Assembly: GCA_016710525.1 (NCBI GenBank)
Contig: JADJVQ010000142.1
Coordinates: 17,386-81,385 of the forward strand
DNA: 64,000 bases
Direction of reading: 5' to 3'
DNA from: Burkholderiaceae bacterium
GTDB lineage: Bacteria; Pseudomonadota; Gammaproteobacteria; Burkholderiales; Burkholderiaceae_E
Positions 1 to 10,791 of this stretch are shown in pieces. Positions within the stretch are counted from its first letter, which is position 1; each line of letters starts with the position of its first letter. Under the pieces are notes generated by a model. That model searched no databases. It was not told the origin of the DNA and saw only the letters and a list, made by a program, of their open reading frames with translations. The translations under genes were made by a program, and so were the position numbers.

Positions 1-2061
1 CACGGTGAGCACCGTGTCGGCGACGTTGCGCGGCGTGAAGCCGAAATGCTCGAACAGCGCGCCCGCCGGAGCGGACTCGCCAAAGCGGTCCAGGCCGACC
101 ACCGCCTCGCAGCGGTATTTCCACCACCAGTCGGTGACACCCGCCTCGACCGCGACACGCGGCAGATTGTCGGGCAGCACGTAGCGCTTGTAAGTGACAT
201 CCTGCCGGTCGAAGACCGACGTGGAGGGCATCGAGACAACACGGACCACGACGCCTTCATCGGCGAGCAGGTCGCGGGCAGCCAGGGCCAGCGCGAGTTC
301 GGAGCCGGTGGCGATGATCACGGCCGAGGCCTCTGCCGCATCGCGCAGCACATAACCGCCACGGCGCACGGCCTCGAGCTGGGTCTCGGACCGGGTGACG
401 AAGGGCAATGCCTGGCGTGAGAACAGCAGCGCGCTCGGGCCGTCGCGCCGCTCGACGGCGCTGGCCCAGGCCAGCGCGGATTCGACGGTATCGGCCGGGC
501 GCCAGACGTCCAGGCCCGGAATCAGCCGCAGGCTGGACGTGTGTTCGACCGGCTGATGGGTCGGGCCGTCCTCGCCCAGGCCGATGGAATCGTGGGTGAA
601 CACGAACACCACCCGCTGGCGCATCAGCGAGGCCATGCGCAGCGCATTTCGGGAGTAATCGGCGAAAGTCAGGAAGGTGCCGCCGTACGGAATGAATCCG
701 CCGTGCAGGGCCAGCCCGTTCATGATCGCGCTCATGCCGAATTCGCGCACGCCATAGTTGATGTGGCGCCCGGCGACGAGCCGCCCGTCGGGGCCGGCGC
801 GCAGCGCGCCGCAGCCCTTGAAATCGGTGAGGTTGCTGCCGGTGAGGTCGGCCGACCCGCCGAGCATTTCCGGCAGCGCCGGGCCGAGGTGGTTCAGTGC
901 GTTCTGGGACGCCTTGCGGGTTGCGATGGTCTCGGCCCGGGAAACGACGTCGTCCAGCATCGCCTCGACGAGGTCTTCCCAGTCGGCGGGGAGATCGCCC
1001 GCCATCCGACGCTCGAACTCGGCGGCCAGCTGCGGGTGTTCCTGGCGGTAGGCCGACAGCCGGCCCAGCCATTCGGCATGGGCCGCAGCGCCCCGTTCAC
1101 GGCCATCCCAGGCCGCGCGGACGTCGTCGGGCACCTGCCAGGGCTCCATGGTGAAGCCGCGCGCCGCCATGGCTTCGCGCACCAGCGCGATCTCGGTCGC
1201 ACCGAGTGGCTCGCCATGCGCCTTGGCCAGTCCGGCACGGTTGGGAGAACCTTTGCCGATCACGGTGCGGCATTGAATGAGGGTGGGCGCAAACCGGCCG
1301 TCCCGGCCGTTGATGCCCCAGTCGCGCGCCTGCGCGATCGCACGATCGACCGCCCAGGTGTCGTGTCCGTCGATATCGGCGATGACATGCCAGCCATAGG
1401 CCTGGAAACGCGCAACCGAGTCGTCGCTGAACCAGTGGCGCACCTCGCCGTCGATCGAGATGCCGTTGTCGTCGTACAGCACGACCAGACGGGACAGCCC
1501 GAGCGTACCGGCGAGCGAGCAGACCTCGTGCGAGATGCCCTCCATCAGACACCCGTCGCCGGCGAAGGCATAGGTGAAGTGGTCGACCAGCGTATGGCCC
1601 TCGCGGTTGAACCGGTCGGCCAGAAGGCGCTCGGCCAGGGCCATGCCGACCGCATTGGCCAGCCCCTGCCCCAGCGGGCCGGTGGTTGTTTCGACGCCGG
1701 GCGTCAAGCCGACTTCGGGATGCCCCGGCGTCTTGGAGTGCATCTGCCGGAAAGCCTTGAGCTCGGACATCGGCAGCGCATAGCCGGTCAGATGCAGCAG
1801 CGAGTACAGAAGCATCGAGCCATGGCCATTGGACAGCACGAAGCGGTCCCGATCGGGCCAGGCCGGATCGGCCGGGTCGTGCCGCAACTGTCGCGCCCAC
1901 AGCGCCACGGCGATTTCAGCCATGCCCATCGGCATGCCCGGATGGCCGGAGTTGGCCTGCTGGACAGCGTCGATAGCCAGCACCCGGAGGGTGTCGGCCA
2001 TGCGCGTCAGAGCATCGGAAGAAAGCTGGGATTCCAGGCTGGAATGCTCGGTGGAGGTCAT
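1..2061 (-). CDS. tkt: Transketolase, C-terminal few residues beyond the window edge
   Basis: Thiamine-diphosphate enzyme of the non-oxidative pentose phosphate and Calvin-type pathways that moves two-carbon ketol units between sugar phosphates; cytosolic. The frame is open from ATG at 2061 to base 1 (687 codons). It shows the N-terminal SGHPGMPMG block (residues 38-46), the ThDP motif GDGCLMEG followed by YDDN around residues 155-185, the GPTHQPVEH block of the pyrimidine domain, and ends in [17 protein letters not shown]. By comparison with E. coli TktA (663 aa), whose C-terminus is similar, only a handful of residues are missing. The gene is divergent from the speDE gene across about 210 bp. 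No frameshift is seen. Family assignment is firm; the sedoheptulose and fructose specificity is inferred from the family. Confidence 0.97.
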   Translation of the reverse strand, partial: MTSTEHSSLESQLSSDALTRMADTLRVLAIDAVQQANSGHPGMPMGMAEIAVALWARQLRHDPADPAWPDRDRFVLSNGHGSMLLYSLLHLTGYALPMSELKAFRQMHSKTPGHPEVGLTPGVETTTGPLGQGLANAVGMALAERLLADRFNREGHTLVDHFTYAFAGDGCLMEGISHEVCSLAGTLGLSRLVVLYDDNGISIDGEVRHWFSDDSVARFQAYGWHVIADIDGHDTWAVDRAIAQARDWGINGRDGRFAPTLIQCRTVIGKGSPNRAGLAKAHGEPLGATEIALVREAMAARGFTMEPWQVPDDVRAAWDGRERGAAAHAEWLGRLSAYRQEHPQLAAEFERRMAGDLPADWEDLVEAMLDDVVSRAETIATRKASQNALNHLGPALPEMLGGSADLTGSNLTDFKGCGALRAGPDGRLVAGRHINYGVREFGMSAIMNGLALHGGFIPYGGTFLTFADYSRNALRMASLMRQRVVFVFTHDSIGLGEDGPTHQPVEHTSSLRLIPGLDVWRPADTVESALAWASAVERRDGPSALLFSRQALPFVTRSETQLEAVRRGGYVLRDAAEASAVIIATGSELALALAARDLLADEGVVVRVVSMPSTSVFDRQDVTYKRYVLPDNLPRVAVEAGVTDWWWKYRCEAVVGLDRFGESAPAGALFEHFGFTPRNVADTVLTV

Positions 2062-2272
2062 CGCGCGCGCTGCCCCTGATAAAACCTCGATTCTATCAAA
2101 CCCCCGACCCCGTCCTGTCGAGCCCCACATCGCTACGCTATACTCGAAGGCTTTCCTCACTTCCGACGATTGACGCCGCGGCGCAAGCCCCTCGCCGGGA
2201 AAACCCCGCGCGGGTTCCGGCGACGGCCGCCCACGGCACGACATCGGACTCTTCCCGCGGATCTCTCCCGAC

Positions 2273-3526
2273 ATGCAAGGACTGCACCTGACCGCCGACC
2301 TGTACGGCTGTGGCTGCGCAGGGCACGCCAGCGGCCCTGCCCTGCTGGTCGACGCCGCCCGTCTGGCGGCGCTGTGCGCGGATGTGGTCGGACGTGCCGG
2401 CCTGACGGTGGTCGACGAAAAATTTTTCACCTTCCCGCCCTACCAGGGCGAGCCCGGCGGAGTGACCGGGGCGGTGCTGCTGGCGGAATCCCACCTCGCA
2501 CTGCATACCTGGCCCGAACGCGCCGGCGTGACACTGGATGTCTATGTCTGCAATTTTTCGACCGACAACTCCGGCAAGGCCGAGCAGGTCCTCAGCGACC
2601 TGATCGTCGCCTTCGCCCCGGCTCAGCAGAACACCAACCGCATCCTGCGCGGCTCCGCCGACCCCGAATCCGGCAGCGACGAACTGCTGCTCGAATGGCT
2701 GAACCCCGACAGCGCCTACGGCTACCGGGTGCGGCGCCGCCTCGAGACACTGCATTCGCGCCATCAGCGCATCGAGGTCTTCGACACCCATCAGTTCGGC
2801 AAGCTGTTCCGCCTGGACGGGGCTTTCATGACCTCCGAGCGCGACGAGTTCTTCTATCACGAGCCGATCGTGCACTGCGCGGCCATCGCGCACCCTGCGC
2901 CCCGGCGCGCGCTGGTGATCGGCGGGGGCGACGGCGGCTCCAGCGAAGAACTGCTCAAGCATCCGGGCATCGAGCGGGTCGTGATGGCCGAGCTCGATCC
3001 CGAAGTGATCCGGATCTCGCGCGAGTACCTCGGCCAGGTGCACCGCGGCGCCTTCGACGACCCGCGCCTGCAGGTCCACGTCGGCGACGGTTTCGAGTAC
3101 ACCCGGAGCACCGGCGAGACCTTCGACCTGATCGTGCTCGACCTGACCGATCCCGACACCCCGGCAGCACGCTTGTACACGCCCGAGTTCTTCCAGATGG
3201 CCCGGCGCGCTCTGGCCCCGGGCGGGGCGATCACGCTGCACCTGGGCTCGCCGGTCTATCAGCCGCAACGGGTGAGCCGGCTGCTGGCCGATCTGCACAC
3301 GGTTTTCCCGATCGTGCGCCCGATGGGGCTTTTCATCCCGCTCTACGGTGCCTACTGGGGACTGGCGGTGGTCTCCGACTCCCTGGACGTCTGCGCGGTC
3401 GCGCCCGACGTCGTCGAGCAGCGCCTGGCGCAGCGCCGGATCGGCGACCTGCGCCTGTACAACCCGGCGATGCATTCGGCGCTGTTCGCTCTGCCCAACT
3501 TCTACCGTGAGCTCCTGCCGGCCTGA
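2273..3526 (+). CDS. Fused S-adenosylmethionine decarboxylase-spermidine synthase (SpeD-SpeE)
   Basis: 417-residue bifunctional polyamine enzyme. Residues 1-125 are a bacterial class 1B AdoMet decarboxylase: the self-cleavage motif [11 protein letters not shown] places the pyruvoyl serine at Ser73, with His78 and Cys93 at the same spacing as the processing and catalytic residues of the Thermotoga enzyme. Residues about 165-417 are a spermidine synthase, with the nucleotide-binding GGGDGG at 217-222, AELDPEV and the catalytic DLTDPD region. The first half would make decarboxylated AdoMet and the second would use its aminopropyl group, classically on putrescine. The ATG at 2273 gives an N-terminus starting directly with the [10 protein letters not shown] block. 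Such fusions are known in some bacteria, including Delftia. The first domain must self-cleave into two chains, so the mature protein would be a small N-terminal chain plus a fused chain. Intact. Confidence 0.93.
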   Translation: MQGLHLTADLYGCGCAGHASGPALLVDAARLAALCADVVGRAGLTVVDEKFFTFPPYQGEPGGVTGAVLLAESHLALHTWPERAGVTLDVYVCNFSTDNSGKAEQVLSDLIVAFAPAQQNTNRILRGSADPESGSDELLLEWLNPDSAYGYRVRRRLETLHSRHQRIEVFDTHQFGKLFRLDGAFMTSERDEFFYHEPIVHCAAIAHPAPRRALVIGGGDGGSSEELLKHPGIERVVMAELDPEVIRISREYLGQVHRGAFDDPRLQVHVGDGFEYTRSTGETFDLIVLDLTDPDTPAARLYTPEFFQMARRALAPGGAITLHLGSPVYQPQRVSRLLADLHTVFPIVRPMGLFIPLYGAYWGLAVVSDSLDVCAVAPDVVEQRLAQRRIGDLRLYNPAMHSALFALPNFYRELLPA

Positions 3527-3553
3527 GCCGCGGGAGCTCGCTGGCAGCCTGCC

Positions 3554-4303
3554 ATGATCGCTCGTCTGCTCGTCGGCGGATTGCACGAGACGGGGCAGAT
3601 CGTCGCCCTCGATCGCGACCAGATCCACTACGCCCATCGGGTGCTGCGCCTGCGCCCCGGCGACGCGGTTCAGGCGTTCGACGGGCTGGGCGCGCGCTGG
3701 TCGGCGGTACTGTCCGGCGACGGCCGCGACGCCGGACAGCTGCGCCTGGTCGAACGCCTGCCCGCGCTGCCCGAGAGCCCTTTGCGGGTGACGCTCGTGC
3801 AATGCATCAGCTCAGCCGAACGGATGGATTTCACCATCGAGAAGGCGGTTGAACTCGGGGTGGCGGTCATCGTGCCGGTCGCCAGCGCGCGCAGCGTCGT
3901 CCGCCTGGACGACGAACGCGCGCGCAAGCGCCTGGCGCACTGGCAGCGGCTGGTGGTCGCCGCCTGCATGCAGTGCGGCCGCGATGTGCTGCCCGCGGTC
4001 GCGGCCCCGCAATCGCTGGCCGACTACCTGGCCGGGCGGGCGCGCGATCGCCGCGGCTGGGTGCTTGCCCCGCTCGCCGGGCAGTCGCTGCGCCAGGCGG
4101 CCATGCAGGCGGCCCGCGATGCCCCCCTGCACGAATCCGATCTGCTGATCGGCCCCGAGTCCGGGTTGACCGATGACGAACTGGCGCAGGCCGGACAGGC
4201 TGGTCTTGCCCCGGTCGGATTGGGCCCGCGTGTGCTTCGCACCGAGACGGCGGGGCTGGCAGCACTCGCTCTTTTACAGTCGGCGCACGGCGACCTGGTG
4301 TAG
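3554..4303 (+). CDS. rsmE: 16S rRNA (uracil-1498-N3)-methyltransferase RsmE
   Basis: SPOUT-class methyltransferase that methylates N3 of U1498 in 16S rRNA of the 30S subunit. The 249-residue length is normal for the family. An N-terminal PUA-like RNA-binding part contains HYAHRVLRLRPGD (residues about 24-40). The trefoil-knot AdoMet site near the C-terminus is read as LLIGPESGLTDDEL followed by LGPRVLRTETA (about 195-235), and CISSAERMDFTIEKAVELGV matches the conserved centre. It begins 27 bp after the polyamine gene on the same strand, so co-transcription is likely although the functions are unrelated. ATG at 3554 is the natural start because the family pattern begins at residue 1-2. No defects. 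Confidence 0.95.
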   Translation: MIARLLVGGLHETGQIVALDRDQIHYAHRVLRLRPGDAVQAFDGLGARWSAVLSGDGRDAGQLRLVERLPALPESPLRVTLVQCISSAERMDFTIEKAVELGVAVIVPVASARSVVRLDDERARKRLAHWQRLVVAACMQCGRDVLPAVAAPQSLADYLAGRARDRRGWVLAPLAGQSLRQAAMQAARDAPLHESDLLIGPESGLTDDELAQAGQAGLAPVGLGPRVLRTETAGLAALALLQSAHGDLV

Positions 4304-4354
4304 TCTCGACGCGGTCGGTTTCGTTCCGAAACCGCCTGAACAGGAGAACTCAGG

Positions 4355-4819
4355 ATGGGACTGCTCGACGGATTGCTGGGCGCTGCCATGGGCGCGCTGA
4401 CTCAGCAGGGCGGACAGCCAGGCGCGAGCGGCGGGGCCGGCGGCGCATTGCTGAACATCGCGCTGCAGATGCTGGCCAATCAGGGGCAGGGCCAGGTCCC
4501 GGGCGGCAGCCTGGGCGGACTGGGAGGCCTGCTGCGTTCGCTGCAGGGCGCGGGCCTTGGCGAGGTGGCGCAGTCATGGATCGGCACCGGTTCCAACATG
4601 CCCATCAGCGCCGATCAGCTCTCGCAGGTCCTGGGCGACGAGCGCATCGGTCAGATCGCCCAGCAGCTGGGCCTGTCGCCCGGAAACGTGTCCGAGCAGC
4701 TCGCCGGCATGCTGCCCGACGTGGTCGACAAGCTCACGCCATCGGGCCATATTCCTGACGGCGGCCTGGGCAATCCTCAGGACCTGCTCGACTCGCTGAC
4801 TCGCTCGCTGCGCGGCTGA
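4355..4819 (+). CDS. YidB-like (DUF937) small protein
   Basis: 154-residue protein of the YidB/DUF937 family; molecular role not established. The N-terminus MGLLDGLLGAAMGAL is followed by a low-complexity Gly/Gln/Ala segment (residues 15-75), then a compact C-terminal domain with ISADQLSQVLGDERIGQIAQQLGLSP (about 87-112), the part that defines the family, and VDKLTPSGHIPDGG near the end. There is no signal peptide with a clear cleavage site and no transmembrane helix beyond the glycine-rich amphipathic start. An AGGAGAA ribosome site lies just upstream of the ATG. It is 51 bp after rsmE and could be read from the same transcript. Confidence 0.8.
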   Translation: MGLLDGLLGAAMGALTQQGGQPGASGGAGGALLNIALQMLANQGQGQVPGGSLGGLGGLLRSLQGAGLGEVAQSWIGTGSNMPISADQLSQVLGDERIGQIAQQLGLSPGNVSEQLAGMLPDVVDKLTPSGHIPDGGLGNPQDLLDSLTRSLRG

Positions 4820-4879
4820 ACAGCGCCGGGCCGCCGAACCGGACAGGCGTGCGGCCGTCGCGGCCCCGTCGACGAGGGG

Positions 4880-5290
4880 TCAGATCCGGCCCCTGACCGA
4901 ATAGAACACGCGAAACGCCGTCTGGTGATCGAAAAAAAAGTCGGCAGCATCGCGAAACACATCGAGCAGCACGTCGCGCTCGTCGGCGGGGAAACCCGGT
5001 TCGGCGGGCAGATTCTGCAGGATCACCGCAAAGCCGGGCTGTTCGGCATCGCCGTCGGGCTTCAGGTCGGTGATGCAGTCGTACAGGGCATCGAGATTGC
5101 CGCCGAAGTGGCTGGGCAGCTTGAAGGCCGACGCGAGTTCGCGCAGCACCCCCGACTTGTCATGCACCGCGCCGAGATCGGCGACCAGCAGCCGCTGGTC
5201 GGCGTAGCGCGCGGAGCGCTGCAGCTCGTCGAGGTCATAGGCGCCCAGGGGCAAGACCGCCTGGGGGGGAATATTGCTGAATGCGCTCAT
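4880..5290 (-). CDS. Barstar-family ribonuclease inhibitor
   Basis: 136-residue cytosolic protein of the barstar family, which binds and blocks barnase-like guanyl-specific RNases with acidic residues. The core is read as LASAFKLPSHFGGNLDALYDCITDL (about residues 50-75; the family pattern is F...HFG-N-DAL-D), with the two Asp of this block corresponding to barnase-contact residues of barstar. ATG at 5290 is chosen because upstream in-frame sequence overlaps the RNase gene and has no family similarity. The gene follows the secreted RNase gene by 25 bp on the same strand, a toxin-then-inhibitor order expected for a self-protection pair. About 45 residues before the core are of the extended type common in proteobacterial barstars. 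Intact. Confidence 0.88.
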   Translation of the reverse strand: MSAFSNIPPQAVLPLGAYDLDELQRSARYADQRLLVADLGAVHDKSGVLRELASAFKLPSHFGGNLDALYDCITDLKPDGDAEQPGFAVILQNLPAEPGFPADERDVLLDVFRDAADFFFDHQTAFRVFYSVRGRI

Positions 5291-5315
5291 GGAACTTATG
5301 CCTGTTGACGCTGGC

Positions 5316-5705
5316 TCATTCGCGTATGCGCTGAAAGCTGCGGTAGTGGTCCGACGTGTAGTAGTACTCGCCTGATTTTTCGGGGTCGCCACCGGCGACG
5401 ATTCGCCGGGCGCCACGATCTCGCGAGCCCGGCGTGGGAACGGTGTATTCGGTGTAATAGCCGCGCGGGCGGGATGGCAGCACGCCTTCGCGATTGCCGA
5501 ACACCGTACCGTCCTTGGCGTAGGGCAGTCGGGCGCCGGTCCGGATGCGCTGAAGGGTCTCGCGGGCTTCGACGGGCAGCTGAGCGTGCCGGATGTCGTC
5601 CAGCACCCTGGGCGCGCGCTCCCGAGCGTGCGCAACCGGTGCAGGCAACAAGACCGCAAACGAAAAGAGGCCGAGGATCAGCCAGGTGAGCAGTCGTGCA
5701 AACAT
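5316..5705 (-). CDS. Secreted guanyl-specific ribonuclease (barnase/RNase Sa-like)
   Basis: 129-residue extracytoplasmic endoribonuclease. Residues 1-27 form a clear signal peptide (hydrophobic LLTWLILGLFSFAVLLP, cleavage likely after AHA). The mature part keeps the microbial RNase layout: YTEYTVPTPGSRDRGARRIV supplies the catalytic glutamate and arginine, and YYTSDHYRSFQRI supplies the catalytic histidine, matching Glu54, Arg69 and His85 of RNase Sa. The family cleaves RNA 3' of guanine. It lies 25 bp upstream of the barstar gene, so toxin and inhibitor are probably co-transcribed. It could serve nutrient scavenging or competition; nothing here shows a dedicated secretion device or a polymorphic toxin leader. 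Intact. Confidence 0.87.
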   Translation of the reverse strand: MFARLLTWLILGLFSFAVLLPAPVAHARERAPRVLDDIRHAQLPVEARETLQRIRTGARLPYAKDGTVFGNREGVLPSRPRGYYTEYTVPTPGSRDRGARRIVAGGDPEKSGEYYYTSDHYRSFQRIRE

Positions 5706-5779
5706 GGCTGCATGCTAGACCAGATGCACGCGATCTGGAAAGCGCAACCTTCGCGCGATCACGGCGCCGGCGCGCCGGT

Positions 5780-8061
5780 TCACGCGGGCTGTGGTTCCTT
5801 GTTGATGCTGTCGATGGCCTGATCGACCGAGCTTCGCGATTCGCCCAGGCGCGCTTCGTTGCAGTCGAACAGCTCGGCCAGCTGGGTGCGGTCGAGCGAT
5901 CGCGCCTCGTCCGGGAAGCGGCTGAGCACGTACAGCCGCTGCTGCGGGCTGACCCACGACAGCTTGAAGCTGCGCCATTGCCCGTCAGCGGCCAGCAGCT
6001 CGATCGCCGCGCCGCGTTTGAGCGTCTCGAGCCGAACGCTCTGGCACTGCGCCTGACGCTCGACGACGGATTGTTCGGCGACGGGCGGGTTCACGCGCTT
6101 GAACTGGATGCGCCCGTCGGAGCGCATCGCAACATTGGTCGGGCGGCGGGCCGCGGCCGTGGCCGCCGCCTGCTTGGCCGCCGCGATCGAACGGGTGTGG
6201 GCCTGCAGCAGTTCATTGAAGAACCGCTCGCGCACCTCTTCCGGCACCGACAGCTGACGCACGCCGCGCATCACGGCACCGATCAGCTTGGGCAGCATCG
6301 CGGCGAGCTTGCCGACCTCATCGGGCAACTTGGGCGCGACCGACCAGATCAGCGCCTCGGCAGTCGTCATCGCCTCGTCGAACGCGGCCGGGTCACCGCC
6401 GCCGTCCAGATGGGCCATCGACAGCACCCGCGACCACCACTGGTTCAGGAAGTCGCGCAGGAACACCGGCGTCTCGCTGTCGATCCGGTCGGCCAGGCGC
6501 GCCCGCGCCAGCTCGGCCCCCTCGGACAGCGCCTCGCTGCGCTCGGCCTCGCGGGTCACGCGGACCAGCCGCTCGGCACAGCGCGTCTGCTCCTGCGCGG
6601 CGAGTTCGTCGATGCGCGAACGAGCCTGGTCGAAGATCGACAGGTCCTGCTCGAAGTTCTGCAGCACCGACTCGACCACCGATTCGACGCCCTTGACCAG
6701 TTCGGAGCCGATGGCCAGGTCGGCATCGGGATCGGCCGCCACTTCGGAGATCCGGTCGATCAGCCGGCGCATCGGATGCTGGCGCCGGGCAAAGAAGCTG
6801 CGGTCGATCAGGGCGGCCTTGATCGCGACCACCTGCAGCCTGAGCAGCTGCTGCTTGATCACATCGGCCAGGCGCTTGTCGGCGTAGATGTAGTCGAACA
6901 CCATCGAGACGATCTCGACGGTGAGCTGATCGAGCGGCGATCCTTTTCATGGGTCCGCTCGGCCAGTTCGGCCAGCAGGTCGGCCGGCAGCCCGGGCGAC
7001 GCGGCCGACGACACCTGGACCGACGACAAGGCATCCAGCAGCGGCGGCTCGACCGCGGGGAACGGCAGATCGGCCACCGCGAAGATGTCGGGATCGGACA
7101 GCATGCGGGTGGCACTGGCGCGCGCATTCGGCGCGCCTTGCGACAGCTGCGACAGGATCGACTGGACTTCCTGGACGAAGTGTTCGCCCGATGCGCCGTT
7201 CAGCGCGCCGGCCGCACCATGTGCGCCGGCGCCATGGCCATGCGCACCATTGCCCGGCGCGGTCAGCGTGTCGGGGGCGGCCTCGGCCTGGCCGGGACGC
7301 TTCTGCCCCGGCTGCAAGGTCACCTGCGGACGGATCTTGGGCAGGATGCGATTGGCCTTGAGCCGCTCGTTGACCGAGTTGTAGACCTGATTCAGGTTGG
7401 CCGACACGTGCGGCTCGAAGGCATCGAGGAGCGCCGACTGAACTTCGGGCTTGGGGGCGAGCTCGCCCAGCGCCGACTTCAATGCCTCGAACACCGCTTC
7501 GGGCGCCGCCGGATGCTGCCCTTCATCGAACCAGTCGCGCTCGAGCAGCGCGGCCAGGCGCGCGCGCACACCGAGCACCTCGTCCGGATCCAGCGTGCCG
7601 CGCGTGCGATGCACCAGCCGGTCGACGGCCAGCTTGGCCTGCATCTCGGCATCATCGACCAGCGTGAGCTCGCCGGGCTCGTCGGCCGGCGCGCGCGACA
7701 CGACCTGCTGGTTGAACATGCGCCGCTCGAAGACATCGGTGAACGAACGCCGGAATCGCAGCTCGATTTCAGTCCGGTGCTGGCGAACGATCGACACCGC
7801 GTCCATCAGGGCGCGCTGCTCGTCGGCATCGCGGCTGCGCACCGCGAGCGCCGAGAGGTCCTCGCTCATCTTGTTGAGCGCCTCGTTCACGACCTTCGCG
7901 AGGCGCGATATGACGAGCTCGCGGCAATCCTGGAGCAGCTCGAACCGCTTTCGCGCGTCATCGGGGATGCCACGAGGTTGTTCGGGTTCCGGGCGGGCGG
8001 ATTCGGCGGCGGCCTGGTCTGGGCGAACGGCAAGAATTGACACGGCGGTCGAGCCTGACAA
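5780..8061 (-). pseudogene. DUF1631 family protein, single frameshift
   Basis: Large predicted cytosolic protein of the betaproteobacterial DUF1631 family, function unknown. Two reading frames join into about 760 residues. The upstream part (8061 to about 6940) has the N-terminal RFELLQDCRELVISRL helix region and a Pro/Gly/Ala-rich linker (GNGAHGHGAGAHG). The downstream part begins EIVSMVFDYIYADKRLADVIK and carries the conserved RRLIDRISE and GRIQFKRVNPP blocks. The shift sits near 6938, where inserting one C in a CGC-CGC-TCG run restores ERTHEKDRRLDQLTVEIVSM. The listed start at 8061 is a TTG; an in-frame GTG at 8043 is equally possible and neither has a good ribosome site. One lesion in a homopolymer-like run could be a consensus error. 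Confidence 0.82.
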
Positions 8062-8297
8062 AGAGGGAGGACATTGCTGTATCCGGCGGATACTGATCGC
8101 AATCTAGGCGCCGTCCCGGCAAGGGTCAACGGCGCGCCGACAAAGCGCCGTCGACCGGGCCCCGCGTGCCGACCAGCGGCGCCGCCGCCGCCGCAGACGG
8201 TGCCCGGCCCGGGTTCGGACCGCCGTTCGTCGCCTGTGCCCGCGCGGCCGGTGCTAACACCGGCCATTTCCGAGGATCGGACCGCAGTGCGGCCGGC

Positions 8298-10574
8298 TCA
8301 GCGTTCGGCGTTGGCGTCGATGACCGTCCAGGCCGTCATGTTGACGATGCGCCGCACCGTCGCCGACGCGGTCAGGATGTGCACCGGCTTGGCCGCGCCC
8401 AGCAGCACCGGCCCGATCGCGATGTTGTTGCCGGCCGCGGTCTTGAGCAGGTTGTAGGCGATGTTGGCCGCCTCGATGGTCGGCAGCACCAGCAGGTTGG
8501 CCTCGCCGCGCAGCGTGGAATTCGGCATCACCGTGCGCCGGTACTCGGGGTCGAGTGCCGCGTCGCCGTGCATCTCGCCGTCGACCTCGAGGTTGGGCGC
8601 GCGCTCGCGCAGCAGCGCCAGGGTCTGGCGCAGCAGCACCGCGCTGGGGCTGTCGGAGGTGCCGAAATTGGAGTGGGACACCAGCGCCACCTTGGGCAGG
8701 ATGCCGAAGCGCTGCAGTTCCTCGGCGGCCAGCAGCGTGATCTCGCACAGCTGCTCGGCGCTCGGCGCGACGTTGACATGGGTATCGACCAGCGTGACCT
8801 GGCGATTGGGCAGCATCAGCGTGTTCATCGCCGCGTAGACGGTGGCGCCGGGGCGCTTGCCGATCACCTGGTCGATGTAGTGCAGGTGCAGCGCGTGGGT
8901 ACCGAAGGTGCCGCAGATCAGGCCGTCGGCCATGCCCTTGTTGAGCATCATCGCGCCGATCAGCGTGAGTCGCCGGCGCATCTCGATCTTGGCGTACTGC
9001 GCGGTGACCCCCTTGCGTTCGGTCATCCGCCAGTACTCCATCCAGAACTCGCGGTAGCGCTCGTCCCATTCGGGGTTGACCACCTCGAAGTCCACCCCGG
9101 GCTTGAGCCGCAGGCCGAACTGCTCGATGCGCTGGGCGATGATCGCCGGGCGGCCGACCAGGATCGGCCGCGCGAGCTTCTCGTCGATCACGACCTGGGT
9201 GGCGCGCAGGATCCGTTCGTCTTCGCCCTCGGCGTAGATCACGCGCTTGCGCGGTGCGCGCTTGGCGGTCGCGAAGATGGGCTTCATGAAGTTGCCCGAG
9301 TGATAGACGAACTGCTCGAGCTGCGCCCTATAGGCGTCGAAGTCGGCGATCGGGCGGGTCGCCACGCCGCTGTCGATCGCGGCCTGGGCAACCGCCGGCG
9401 CGATGCGCACGATCAGCCGCGGATCGAAGGGCTTGGGGATCAGGTATTCGGGACCGAACTGCAGCGGCATCGAGCTGTAGGCACTGGCCACGATGTCGGA
9501 CAGTTCGGCGCGCGCCAGGTCGGCCACCGCATGCACCGCGGCGACCTCCATCTTGCGGGTGATGGTGGTCGCCCCGACATCGAGCGCCCCGCGGAAGATG
9601 AACGGGAAGCACAGGACGTTGTTGACCTGGTTGGGGTAATCGGTGCGGCCAGTGGCGATGATCGCGTCCGGGCGCACCGCCTTGACCTCCTCGGGCATGA
9701 TTTCCGGGGTGGGATTGGCCAGCGCGAAGACCAGCGGCCGATCGCCCATCTTCACCACCATGTCCTGCTTGAGCGCACCGGCGGCCGACAGGCCCAGGAA
9801 CACGTCGGCCCCGCCGATGATCTCGGTCAGGGTGCGGGCCTCGGTGGGCTGCGCGAAGCGCTCCTTGTCGGGATCCATCAGCTCCTTGCGGCCGCGATAG
9901 ACGACACCGGCCAGGTCGGCGACCCAGATGTTGGCCAGCGGCAGGCCGAGGTCGACCAGCAGGTCCAGGCAGGCCAGGGCCGCGGCGCCGGCGCCGCTGC
10001 ACACCAGCTTGATCTTGTCGATGTCCTTGCCCACCACCGACAGGCCGTTGAGCAGCGCCGCGCCCACGACGATGGCCGTGCCGTGCTGATCGTCGTGGAA
10101 CACCGGGATCTTCATGCGCTCGCGCAGCTTGCGCTCGACATAGAAGCAGTCGGGCGCCTTGATGTCCTCGAGGTTGATGCCGCCGAAGGTCGGCTCGAGC
10201 GCCGCGATGTGATCGACCAGCTTGTCGAGGTCGTTCTCGGCCATCTCGAGGTCGAAGACATCGATGCCGGCGAACTTCTTGAACAGAACCGCCTTGCCTT
10301 CCATCACCGGCTTGGCCGCCAGCGGTCCGATGTTGCCCAGGCCCAGTACCGCGGTGCCATTGGTGACCACCGCGACCAGGTTGCCGCGGCTGGTGTAGCG
10401 AAAGGCCGCCGCCGGGTCGGCGACGATTTCTTCGCAGGCCGCCGCCACACCGGGGGAATACGCCAGGGCGAGATCGCGCTGATTGACGAGCTGCTTGGTC
10501 GCGGTGACCGAGATTTTTCCGGGGCGCCCCTGCTCGTGGTATTCGAGGGCGGCCTTGCGAAATTGCGGATCCAT
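8298..10574 (-). CDS. maeB: NADP-dependent malic enzyme with C-terminal phosphotransacetylase-like domain (MaeB)
   Basis: Oxidative decarboxylation of malate to pyruvate with NADPH formation; cytosolic, central carbon metabolism. The 758-residue length is that of the MaeB class. The N-terminal malic enzyme part carries [11 protein letters not shown], the metal and substrate block [13 protein letters not shown], and a nucleotide-binding segment [16 protein letters not shown]. From about residue 430 a phosphotransacetylase-like domain follows ([32 protein letters not shown]), which in characterised MaeB enzymes acts as a regulatory domain. ATG at 10574 ([16 protein letters not shown]) matches the family N-terminus; longer in-frame extension upstream is not family-like. 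Divergent from the SDR gene across 217 bp. Intact. Confidence 0.96.
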   Translation of the reverse strand: MDPQFRKAALEYHEQGRPGKISVTATKQLVNQRDLALAYSPGVAAACEEIVADPAAAFRYTSRGNLVAVVTNGTAVLGLGNIGPLAAKPVMEGKAVLFKKFAGIDVFDLEMAENDLDKLVDHIAALEPTFGGINLEDIKAPDCFYVERKLRERMKIPVFHDDQHGTAIVVGAALLNGLSVVGKDIDKIKLVCSGAGAAALACLDLLVDLGLPLANIWVADLAGVVYRGRKELMDPDKERFAQPTEARTLTEIIGGADVFLGLSAAGALKQDMVVKMGDRPLVFALANPTPEIMPEEVKAVRPDAIIATGRTDYPNQVNNVLCFPFIFRGALDVGATTITRKMEVAAVHAVADLARAELSDIVASAYSSMPLQFGPEYLIPKPFDPRLIVRIAPAVAQAAIDSGVATRPIADFDAYRAQLEQFVYHSGNFMKPIFATAKRAPRKRVIYAEGEDERILRATQVVIDEKLARPILVGRPAIIAQRIEQFGLRLKPGVDFEVVNPEWDERYREFWMEYWRMTERKGVTAQYAKIEMRRRLTLIGAMMLNKGMADGLICGTFGTHALHLHYIDQVIGKRPGATVYAAMNTLMLPNRQVTLVDTHVNVAPSAEQLCEITLLAAEELQRFGILPKVALVSHSNFGTSDSPSAVLLRQTLALLRERAPNLEVDGEMHGDAALDPEYRRTVMPNSTLRGEANLLVLPTIEAANIAYNLLKTAAGNNIAIGPVLLGAAKPVHILTASATVRRIVNMTAWTVIDANAER

Positions 10575-10791
10575 GGCGTTGTCTCGAGATGGCCGGCCTT
10601 TGGAAAACTGCCGGCTCTGGGTTTGTCTACCTGGGCCAGGGATTATCCGCCGGCGTGCCGACACCGACAATCTCGGAACGGGAATAGGGGTTTTGACGAA
10701 ATCGCACGGAATCCGGAACCGGCCGGCGTTGCCCGCGCTTGCATCGGACATACTCGGCGACTTCACCACTTCGAAACGGACCCGGGTCACC

